A DNA stretch of 64,000 bases from Asterias amurensis (taxonomy: Eukaryota; Echinodermata; Asteroidea; Forcipulatida; Asteriidae). Location: contig NC_092651.1 in assembly GCF_032118995.1 (NCBI RefSeq), positions 22,614,349 to 22,678,348 on the forward strand, read 5' to 3'. Each line of letters starts with the position of its first letter. Position 1 is the stretch's first letter. Position numbers and translations under genes: made by a program. The notes beneath the pieces are model-generated. The model was not told the DNA's origin, ran no database searches, and was given only the letters and a program-made list of their open reading frames with translations. Positions 47,849 to 59,200 of the stretch are shown piece after piece.

Positions 47849-48029
47849 AGACTTGTGGACAAGTCGTTAAATCGGCCCCACGCGCTAAAATAGTGGTCTC
47901 GCGAGATCACTGCTCTCGCGCGAACTGATGGCTCCCCGATTTCGACTCGTTAATGAGGAGTCGAAATCAGTTCGCCCGAGAGCACTATCTCAGCGCGTGG
48001 GGCCGATTTAACGACTTGTCCACAAGTCT
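47849..48029. mobile_element. 180-bp foldback element bounded by 11-12-bp direct repeats
   Basis: The ends are 38-bp inverted repeats. The left begins AGACTTGTGGACAAGTCGTT and the right ends AACGACTTGTCCACAAGTCT. Inner segments also pair: TGCTCTCGCGCGAACTGAT with ATCAGTTCGCCCGAGAGCA, and GATTTCGACTC with GAGTCGAAATC at the tip. TAGTGATTTTGT stands at 47837-47848 and again at 48029-48040, so a target duplication of 11 or 12 bp flanks it. It has no coding capacity. Confidence 0.9.
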
Positions 48030-48882
48030 AGTGATTTTGTTGTGTTTATCACCTTTTACCAAATGGATTATGGTTGCTCACATTAGGTTCCCCGCTCCCT
48101 TTTTGTACACAATTTATTTACATGCACTGTCATGGATATAACAACCCCACCCATAATGTTAATTGCTTTTCGGAGTCGGCTACATAAAAGAATGACCTAC
48201 GACCTGAGTCTGGTACTGTTTACCTAATTACACAGATAGCAACAATGCTGACACTCGAATAAGTTTGCAGTTCATGAATGTTGTATGTCCAATACGTGCA
48301 ATGTTGGTTTGCAGTTTTTACAATGTTAAAAAATGTAATAGGTCTGTTAGGGCAAAAATATATTTATATGACTGTTATTTATACTACTCTTGTACTTTGA
48401 TCGCGTCCAGATACAAATGTTGCGTCGCAACAGGTGACAACGCAGTGATAAGACGAGTGCAGGTCTAAAGACGAGCCGGGGAATGAGGGCAGGGAACGGT
48501 CTAATTAATTTTGACATAGAACACGCACCAGCGTTGCCCCGTAAACTGAGTTTCCTGCAAGTTGCTCTGCGCTGTCAGAACGAATTTCTAGCTTTTGATT
48601 ACATTCATTTAAATAGAGGAAATGTCTCAATAGATTGCCATCTATGCATAGGAAATCACTTCTCAGTAATCGATGCGCTGAACTTTGATTATTTCCTCAA
48701 ATTAGAGAAGGTATCAGGTGAAGTTACGGCGGGGAGTAGAACGGTTTCTTTGTGCCGAGAATAAGAGGTCGGATATCGAATGTCAGATTCCATCATTGAG
48801 TAAGTTCTTCAGATCCTTTGCAGTTTGACTGTATTTTGTAATAAAACACTTTATTTGTATATATTTGGCGTCTATTGCTGGC

Positions 48883-49255
48883 TTAAAGCCATTGGACCCT
48901 TTCGGTTCAGAAAAAAAAATAAAAGTTCACAGATTTACAAATAACTTAAAGGGTGTACAGAAGGCAATGGTAAAAGACTTCTCTTGAAATATTATTCCAT
49001 GAAATGCTTTACTTTTTGAGAAAACACCAAAACAATATAAGTTCTCGTTAACGAGAATTACGGATTTATTTTAAACACATGTCATGACACGGCGAAACGC
49101 GCGGAAACAAGGGTGGGTTTTTCCGTTGTTTTCTCCCGACTCCGACGACCGATTGAGCCTAAATTTTCACAGGTTTGTTATTTGATATAGAAGTTGTGGT
49201 ACACAAAGTGTGGGTCTGGACAACACTGTTTACCGAAAGGGTCCAATGGCTTTAA
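48883..49255 (-). mobile_element. TTAA-flanked MITE, family A variant
   Basis: TTAAAGCCATTGGACCCTTT at the left and AAAGGGTCCAATGGCTTTAA at the right are exact inverted ends. The interior (CGACCGATTGAGCCTAAATT, TTTTCACAGGTTTGTTATTT) is family-like. It is in the opposite orientation to the next copy. Confidence 0.85.
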
Positions 49256-49612
49256 AGGGAAAGGCATTGGACACGTTTGGTAATGATCAAAGACCAGTGT
49301 TCTCAGTTAGTGTATCCCAAAATATGCATACCATAACAACTCTGTGAAAATTAAGACCCAATTGGTCGTCGAAGTTGCAAAAGAATAATGGAAGAAAAAA
49401 CACCCTTTGCACAACTTTATGTGCTTGCAGATGCATACTAGAAGGCTTTAGCTGGGGTCTTTTATTATTTGAGTACGAAACGTCTTTCTCAAAAAATACG
49501 TTTCCGTTTCTCACAACGTTTTATACCACCAGAAGCTCTCAATTTCTCGTTACAAAGTAAGTTTTTATGCTAACAATTTTGAGTAATTACCAATAGTGTC
49601 CGGTGCCTTTAA
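49252..49612 (+). mobile_element. TTAA-flanked MITE, family A, abutting the previous copy
   Basis: It shares TTAA 49252-49255 with the preceding element. The ends are AAGGCATTGGACACGTTTGG and CCAATAGTGTCCGGTGCCTT, with TTAA at 49609-49612. Confidence 0.85.
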
Positions 49613-50247
49613 AGCATGTCTGTAATGTAATGGATATTGTACAACACAAGGTTCTCAGTAAATTACATTCCAGCTCGTCTGCTAATGAGGCTTACCGTAC
49701 AATTTAGTGGCAAATACTTATACCTGTTGGACTTGACTTGAGTAAATTCCGCAAGAGAGTTGAAAACATAGGCCCATCTGATCCGTGCACGGACTTGATT
49801 TGTTGGTTGGTTCCTCAGGTTGACTTTGTTTTGTCTCGTCGAGAATTGTGAGTTCCTTGCTCTATGTTTTGACGACAAGTTATTCATCTTCAACAACGTC
49901 AATACTCCATAATAGAATGAAAGAATACAACATGTTGGACTGCTGTATTTGTGATCAAACTTGTTTTTACAAGAGAACGGGTTTGCTATAAGTAGTTTGG
50001 GAAAATAGTTTATTTGAAACAAAAAACTTGCATACTCTACCTGAGTGTATAGAGCTATGGAAGAAAATAACTTATTGCATTATCAACAAGGTTGATGTTT
50101 GTCTCTCATCGCCAACCATTCGTATTAAGTAGATTTTGTATAGAGCACACACACATTTTAACATCTTAATTTTGAATCATTCAAATAGTTAAATAACCGA
50201 GTGAGATCAAACCACCCGGGGACGAGTTCGTCCTTAAAACTGCTGAG

Positions 50248-53200
50248 ATGGATTCGTACGCAGCTCAACCGCCACTGGCTCCAGGAGGAACATCTTCAAC
50301 TTCAAGAAGTCATGGAGGATTGGGAGATTCAGGAATGTACAAAGCCCAGTTTCTTAGATGGTGGGAGGAGAGAGGCAAGGAGGAAAAGCAAAGAGGTAAG
50401 CATCGTACGGCACTTTAAAAAACTCCTATAGGGCTCTATTTCATAAAGCTGTTAAGCAGAACTTACTGCTTAGCAATTTGTTTTGCTGAGCAAAACATGG
50501 GCCCGGGTGTGTTACCAGCTCCAACAATGTAAACTTTATAGAATTTTGACTGGTACCCCGTTTCTGCTGAGCAGGATTTTGTTTGTGCTTAGCACACTTT
50601 CATGGGTACTAATTTACAGGCTTTATGAAATTGATCCCATACATGTCAGACTTGAGATTCCTGGTCCCTTGGGGTCTGATGGGTCAGGCTTGAACCGCAA
50701 CTGGTCAAGGATTTCAACCCAGATTCTCTCGTACTGATTACCAATTTCTGAGCTATTTCGATACAGAATCTGGGTAATACTGATCCCGAAAAGAGTCAGA
50801 CCCAACAACCTCTTGACCCGGATCTGAGTCAATTCTGACCGGGAGTTTATTTTTGTTGCTATAGGTGACCCCTCTGTTATCAACTTTAAACCGAACATTT
50901 TTTGATTTAGAAGACTTCTTAATCTGAAGCACCAGCTTAGTATTTCATACGAGTTTAAACTATTTATCATCATAAGCTGTAATGAATCTGCAATTAAATA
51001 TTGACAACTGTCTCTTGCCGATAACAAAATATTATCAGCCAAGGTTGAATCTTCACAATTGTCCTGGACCGTTTCAGAAAAAGGTTGGTTAACAGTATAC
51101 CTATATCTGAAATCCGATTAAGATAAATACAAAACCCATCAATAAAAAAACATCAGTAATTGTTCCCAGAGTCCTTTTGGCACATGCATGGTTCAAAGGA
51201 GCAGCAAATTTTTGGCCTCACGATCATATAGAACAGCAAACGGTAAGGTCAATTATATTAAATTTTAAATTTTAGATACACAGACACGTTTACCAACCAT
51301 AATATTATGTCTTTATATATTTTGCGATGTACTAATTTTCCAATATATATATAGTCATGGGTTCTGGTTCTGGTTCTGGTTCTGGGTCGATTTCACAAAG
51401 AGTTAGGACTCGTCTTATCTCGAGCTAGGACGAGTAACTCGTCCTAACTTAGGATTAATATTAATGTCTGCATGCTACAGTGCAGGATTGGGACTCGTCC
51501 TAAGTCCTAAGATTAGTCTTAAGTTAGGAAGAGTTTTGTGAAATCGACGTCAGGTGAATTACTGCACAGTCTCCACATATCGGGATGTACACGTGCAGGT
51601 GACTAAGCAGCAATGATTTACAAGAAGTGAGCCCCCCTGATGATGTTTTGAAGTTTACTCTTAAAAATACCAATAGCTGGTACTTTCCGAATTTATTGTG
51701 GTATATAGTTTGTTCCATTCTGCAAAATGATCTGGGGATGAAGGAGAACTTGTAGCAGTCTTTGTTTGCAGGAGGCTCCTCATGTGAGTTTCTAGCTTCA
51801 CGTTAAAATGGTGTAAATTGCCACTGTATATGCGATATCATTTCATTGCAAAATTAGTCAATATCTAAAATATCTGATGACATCATTTTGAGAAAAATAA
51901 AATAAAAACGGGTCTCTTCATTTGTATAAATCGGGCAATGCAACTTAAAGGTTTGCCAATGATGTGTTACAAACAATAGTTTCAAACCAAACAATTCAAC
52001 AAATCTCAGCGACCTCATTGGATTAATTTCTCACCAAATAAAATTCAAGTAAATCTATTTATTAGTCGATGTTTGTACAATTCCGCCCCACAGAGAGCGA
52101 TTTCAATGCGACAAAAATAAAATGTTTTGTTGGTGCCACAATAGTTGACCTCTGATGTTTTATTTGTTGCCTACCCGAGCCTGGCATGGCAACGTTTGTA
52201 AAGACGGAAGTTGTGAACTAGGCTCAATCATAGTTTTTGTGTTTAGTACATATTATATGTGCAGTAAGAAAAAGACACATACAACACTGCTTTAGCAACA
52301 GAACAGCTTGTTGTTCAAAGCTGTTATCAGGATTTCTCGATTGATTTATTATACTTGCCTATTATGTGATAATCAACAAGGGGTTAAACAACATGGCTAC
52401 ACACCGCGATGGTGAAATGCAAGGTAAAATGTTTACTGTGTTAATAATCGAAGTGTTCAGATAATATGATGCAGTTTCATTATTGTAGTCTGGATCTGCA
52501 CACAGCTAGTTTGTGAGTTTGGACAAAAGCAACACGTTCAAATGTGCTGAGATAATCATGGATGTATAGCAATATGCTATATAATCTGATTTATTTTTAC
52601 GATGGAATTGTCGGTCAAATGTGTTTTATTGCACGAAAGGTTGCTACAGCACTGATAAATGAAAGAGCATTCATAAACGTGTCGGCCATAAGTATTTACA
52701 AAATTGCATTTTTTTTTATAGAGTAGTCTCTGCCACTGAGGCATATTATGACATCAAATTTCAGAGTCCAACATGTCAGAGTCCAATTCCATATACCAGC
52801 CTTGTACCACCGTTCCACCTTGTCTGTACTCCCATCAAACTCCCTTTACCAAATCACGAAACCAGTTACCGATTCCATGTTATAAAATGTTACCGTATCC
52901 ATAGAGAAAGGACACCCACCAAAACCCGTGTCCTAATCTACGATCAAATCCGTTACCAATTTCCCGTCGAACCCGTAACCAACTCCATTCAAACATGAAA
53001 AACTATGCTACTGCCATTAAAGGCACTGGACACTATTGGTAATCACTCAAGATAGTTGCTAGCATGAAAACTTACTTGGTATCGAGAAATGGATAGTATA
53101 AAGCATTGTAAAAAACGGCTCCCTTTGAAGTTACGTAGTTTCTGGGAAAGATGTGATTTCTCACTAAAATAATGTGAATTGAATTCGATACCTCAGCTGA

Positions 53201-56200
53201 GAACTCGATTTCAAGCATCTGAAAGCAGACAACTTGTGCGACAAGATTGTTTTTTTTCTGTCATTGTTCTCTGCCATCTTCGACGACCAAACGAGTTCAA
53301 ATTTTCACAGGTTTATTATTTTATGCATATGTTGAGATACACCAAGTAAGAAGACTGGTCTTTGACATTTACCAATAGTGTCCAGTGCCTTTATTAAAGA
53401 ACCCAGTTTAAACACCGGCGAACTTTTAATTAGTGAGCATTGTTTACAACCCCATCATTCAGTTCACCAACGAGGACTACGGTCTGCATCCATATATGCT
53501 AGCCTTTACGTCAACCATGTGGACACTATACAAAAACCTCTTAGGACGAGCGTCAATCTGTTTTGATCATATTCAAGATAATTAACCCAATGTGTTGATA
53601 TAAACTAAATTCAGATTAATAACTGCAGATCTCATGCAGTAGCGGTCGCTTAAGTGTACAGCTTTCCATTTATATTGAATTTGTGCTGGTCGTTTATATG
53701 TTGATGGCTGCGTTGTTATTTTGTTATTTAAATTTCCTAATTATGGTTCTTGTTCTATATGTTAATTCCCACAATAGATCAGCTGCATTTTGGTGTTCAA
53801 TTTCTCAAGAGACTGATGGAGCTAACTTTGAACAATCCTAAAATGCGTCATGATAAACAATTCCATGTTATTATGCTTCATCTATTAGTTGCCTTAGTTG
53901 GTCAGATAGGGGCAATTATGCCACGATCAGAGTATGCAATGAGGCAGAGAATCGGCTATGGGCTGTGAACATCGCAAATTTGAAAGCACATTTGGTAGAA
54001 TAGCAAGCAACTTTCTAAGTTTTCAAAATGGCTGCCATTGCTTGTTATCTCTCTACCTGTATCGCAAATCTGTGATGGCAATATAGAAGTATCTTTATCA
54101 TGGCATACTCTCACCATCCTACCTCCATAATACTCTGACTGTGTAAACAAATTCAAACTTCTATCACCAAAATGCAAAAACCCATAACACAAATTCTGCC
54201 GTAATCAAAACTAAAACAACTTGTCTTATAGTAACTAAAAGCTTACGGTTGAATACCGATAGGCCTACCGCCTAGTGCTATAATGTAAAAGGCGTCGACG
54301 AAAATTTGATGACTGTAGACTCAAGTGTATATCTGTAGATCAAGTGGCAGCTACCGACGAGTTAATTATTGGAAGTGCTCTTGTTTTAATTTATTGAAAG
54401 AACTTAATGAAGTAGACTTTACGACGCGGGTTGTTTTTGCTTGTGCTGTGCGTTTACTTGGTGTTTGATGAATGCAAAACGGTTGTTTATTTTTTGTAAA
54501 TGTTTGAATCAGTGTAGGCTGAGCCCACACCGTTGTCAGTGTTGGCAAAACTGCTGTTCTGGTTAAAGCTCATCGGATAGTCTCTTTGAATCAAGATAAT
54601 GTACAGAATCAGACACGCCACCAAAACTGTTGTAAGAACTCATGATACTGGTTAAATTTATACCTCTCTTTAAATTGAGATATAATTTGGCACGTCAGTA
54701 AATTTATTATAACCAGTGTCGATATTTGTCTCTAGGCCAACGAGTTTATTGCTTCGTGAGCCAACTGATTTCCACTCTCATCAGAACATATCGTGGGAAG
54801 GGTATTTGTAAGCTCCCATGAAATAATTCTGGGAATAATGTGAACCCCATTAGCAGTGACTATTTTTATACCTTTTTGCAATTATACTGTACTGTTGTGC
54901 GATGTCAGCAATGCTCATCTTGATCATTTGTTTGCAGAGGAAGATCCAATGGAGACGATAAAGAGACGTCTTAAGGAGGTCGGAGGAATGTCCCATACTG
55001 CAGACCCTCCAAGGGTTGTAGACAATGCTGTAGCCAGACTAAACACACCACTTCGACGTCATGTACAGGTATATGGAGAAATAATTATAACCTCCAGACC
55101 GCTATAGAAGATCAGCATTGTATGATCCTCTTCAATAATTCACTCTCAGATGTTGCGTCACATTTCTTGAAGACTCGTTCGTTAAAAGCAGTGGACACTA
55201 TTGATATTTACTCAGCATAACTTTTTAGCATACAAACTGACTTGGTGACGAGCATTGCAGAGCTGTTGATAGGATGAAACATTGTGAGAAACAGGCTCCC
55301 TCTGAAAAACGTAGTTTTTTAGAAAGATGTAATTTCTCACTCAAAAATAAAACACTTCAGTTGAAGCCTTTTGTTATGCATCTGAAACCAGACAAAGTAT
55401 TGTAACAATGGTGTTTTTTTATTTCACTATTCTCTTGCACATGCGATGACCAATAGGTGAGCCCAAATTTCCATAGGTTTGTTATTTTATGCATATGTTG
55501 GAATACACGAAGTGAGAATACATGTCTTTGACAATTACCGAACGTGTTCAGTGCCTCTAATTACATTAGCATCATGTAATCCTGTTTATGGCTCAGGTGT
55601 TTTGTTTTGTTGCCTTGGGCACTGATTTGTCAATAAGAACCTAAGTTTATCATTGAGTCTACGCAAATTGTTGACGAAAGACAAAGCTAAATTAAACTAC
55701 AAGTCACGGCTCTGGGCCCAATTTCATAGAGCTGCTTAAGAGCAAAAATTTGTCAACAAACCCAACAAAATATGCTTACCAGATTAACATTACCATAAAA
55801 AATACCGTTCCATGTGTATCATCTGAAACTGTATCCTGCTCATTTTTGCTTCGAAGAAAATTGTTAAGCACCAATTGCTGCCTAAGCAGCTTTATGGAAG
55901 TAGGCCCTGTTTTCCCTACTTATTCTTTTTCATAATGTGATTTTCTTGCTTGTTTTCTCATCAGCGACTGACGGTAATGACACCGCGAACTTATCGAAGA
56001 CAGAGACAAAAAGAAAGAGGTTTGAAGGTCGGTATAGCTGATCGTGATCCCACATAATAATATTCGAATATGAATTAATTATTGTTTGATAGGTTGTGAA
56101 TAATGGGTTAATTAATTTATAAAATATAATTTTAAGAAAACTTTCCGATCTATATGCCTCTTTAAAAGATCCGTGAGTATTTTTTTTTAAACAAAATCCT

Positions 56201-59200
56201 TGTCTTTGAAGTTTTGAGATGATGTAAACAGATGAAATGTATTGTTATATATCTTTAGACTGATCAACTCTTAGATCTAGCCCGAGAAGAAAGTCTTTAG
56301 ACAGAAACTTTGTTTCTTGTCATCAATCCATCTAGCTCCGTTTTGTATGCCGTTTTATTTTTTATTTTATTTTTTATTAATTTTCTCCAGAAGACGATCA
56401 GAGCACACTGATTGAAACGTCGAGTTTAAACGAACTGTTCTTTTCAGAACCACCCTAACTCATTAGAGACAGTCATTACACGCTGTAACCGCAAACCTTT
56501 CTATTGATATTAATTTTATTCACAGAGTCATGCAATTCAAAGGTTCCGATATGCTGCGACTATGGTCCTTATCTTGGTACGAGGTTGTCGGAAGGGGAGG
56601 AAGTAAGACTGAATGTTTTGTTGTTTTAAAAATACTCATTTTTTTCTTTTTATAAATATTTTTTTACACATTTTTACAAATTATACGTGCTCAAAATTAT
56701 CACAATTGGGGAGTATATTATTTGCTGTGATATAAAACATCAAAGACAATACACTTTCGGAAGGTAGCACCACACCCTAAAAGCTGCACATTTGGACACC
56801 AGATTATCGACTTTGTACACAAACTGCCTTGTGGTGCAATCCAGTTTTTATAATTTCCCATAATGGAGTCATTTTATTTTCCCTGTTTTCATTTTGTCCA
56901 TGGTATCGACAGTGAGAGCATTGTGTGGAATACTCTTTTGTTCTCAAGTCCACTATTTTAGGCACCGACAATTCTTTGTTCTGATACTTATACACCGCAC
57001 TGTATTGTTTAACTATTTTAAGATAATGAACATTGTGTGCAATCAATAAGCATGTTATGGTGCATTGATGAGTGTCGTTAATTTCGGAATATACTACTTT
57101 GATAGACTCACTTCACGTGCCATTCACACAACACTATATCCTTGTGTTACTTCAAATCAATGTATATTTACACTGTTTACCCTTTGCACTTCGCACTTGT
57201 TGGTTGTTCGTTTGAGTTATTGAACTTGCATGTACTTTATGTAAACAGGTACGCGCAGCCGGAAAACGTTTTTGAGAATCTATCTGGTTCCCGAACGGGC
57301 TCAGCATCTCTGGAGGAGACAACAGGTACTCACGAGTCGGAACTCAGACATCTAAACTCAGGGCCTTCAGCAACAAGAGCAAGTGTAAGTCTCGAGTCAA
57401 ATATTCCTTGACAATTTTCAAACAATCTGAAAATTCCCGGGTCAGAACTGATCCAGATTCCACGGGAACCTGACCCATTTCGGGGTCAAGCTGATTCATA
57501 AGTGTCAAGCTAAACCATTTCTGGGCCAAACTGACCAATTTCGGTGTCAGTGGTTTACAGCAACGGAATTTTAAACTCGGATTGAACCAATTATGGATCA
57601 TTTTGACACAGATTCGGGTCATACTGACACCAAAGAATAATACGGGACCCGGATCTGGGCCATTTCTAAACCGGCAAACCTTCATTCCAATCATTATTGT
57701 TTTTTGAACTTTTCATAAGTTGCTCATACGTATCTTTATTTTCTGTTCTTCAATTTGCATTTTCCATTTATACATTTTACTCTACACTTCCAATAAGTTG
57801 ACCAAAGTGATAAACTTTATTTTTCTTAATATTGTACTGACCATTTTTTGTTTTACTTGTTTCTATAGATCGGTTGGGATTTACAGATGAATCTCATTAC
57901 GCAGCCGCAGTACCGAACTCCTGATCACTTGAAACACGTAGGTCATCCACTACATTCTTACTTTACTACATTATATTCTATACATACACTATTTTACAAT
58001 TGAACAGATTTATAATTTAAATACTTTATGACACCAATGTTCTAAGTAACATTTTATCAGAAATGCTAGCAAACTTTTGGGACTTGCCGGAGGTTGCAGG
58101 TCCGATTTTGCCTTTTTTCAACCCTAAGTTATTGTTTAGATTACCCAGTCGAATCCCTTGTTTTGATTACTTGATATGCTCATTTACGTGCATCTTATTG
58201 CTACAGATTTTATACATGATTCGAGCAAACAAAGCCTTCAAGATGTTTCCAAGTGACTCCGAGTTGGAGTTAGCTCGTCGTATCTCCTACGAGCGATATG
58301 ACGCCGATAGAATCATCGCTCACCAGGGCAGACCTCCAGAGAGATTTTACTACATTCTGTCCGGAAAAGGTAAATTGTGTACTTCTTTACGTTGACAAAA
58401 AGCAATGAGTAGAATTTGAAACGTTGCATGGTGGAATACGATATGCGACCTATACTTTTATGGGATGTAAGCCATTGCATGGTGTGGTATCAATACACAT
58501 TTGAGATGATCGAAGCTTTTTTGTATATAGGGCAGAAATAGTTTGTTTCTATTGACCGGGTACCATTTGTATTTGTTCTTTTTTTTTTAGTTAATCTTCA
58601 GCGAGAATATGAGCTTCAAACCGGTAAAGTGACGAAGTCTCTCGGGTATCTTAAAAAGGGCACCTTTACGGATGTGAGTATACGACCAAAGAATACAAAC
58701 ACTTTTGTCACCTAATCGTTACATTGAACCAATGAGCAAAAAGATCAAGTATGGGAGGGACCTGGGCTTGATTTTATATTAAGATGAGTTGTAAATTTTA
58801 CCAAAAGAGATTTGTGTTAAGACATTACACTATGCATAGCAGTTAATATGTTTTTCCACTTAAGGCCTTTTTCCACTTCGGGGCCTTAACACCAGCCTTG
58901 AGTTTTGGTTTGTTTGCTGTCATGTTCCAATCTGGTTTTCCTGTTGTACTCAGCCTGAAGAGTTGGAGAAACAGTGGAATCGCCAATCTAGTCTCATATG
59001 CGAAGGATCAGTAGAGGTTCTTCTCTTGAACAAAGAGGTGAGAACCCCCCCCCCCCCCCCCCCGCGTATCATTGGGCATGACGTCGTTTCAGTTGGGTGC
59101 CCTCGCCTAGAGGTCAAAAAAGTTGTTCATAGACCAACCCTGTGCGTAATTGGCCAACCCTGTGCGTAAATGGCCAACCCATGTGCGTCCCGCTACTGCA

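Larger units (their letters stand above)
46675..50247. other. Intergenic DNA between RPL31 and the CNBD2-like gene
   Basis: No identified gene. The interval holds an unexplained CG-rich reading frame at 47132-47398 (-), a strong foldback at 47849-48029, and two family A MITEs back to back at 48883-49612. The promoter and 5' UTR of the CNBD2-like gene should lie near its right end. Confidence 0.5.

Noticed and set aside
48483..48764. 93-codon open frame starting MRAGNGLINFD
   Set aside because: No donor or acceptor partners, no motif I recognise and no neighbouring exon; kept as probable chance.
50201..50431. Frame starting MRSNHPGTSSS over the first CNBD2-like exon
   Set aside because: It is a shadow. 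The frame from ATG 50248 joins in phase to the next exon and reads into the rest of the protein.
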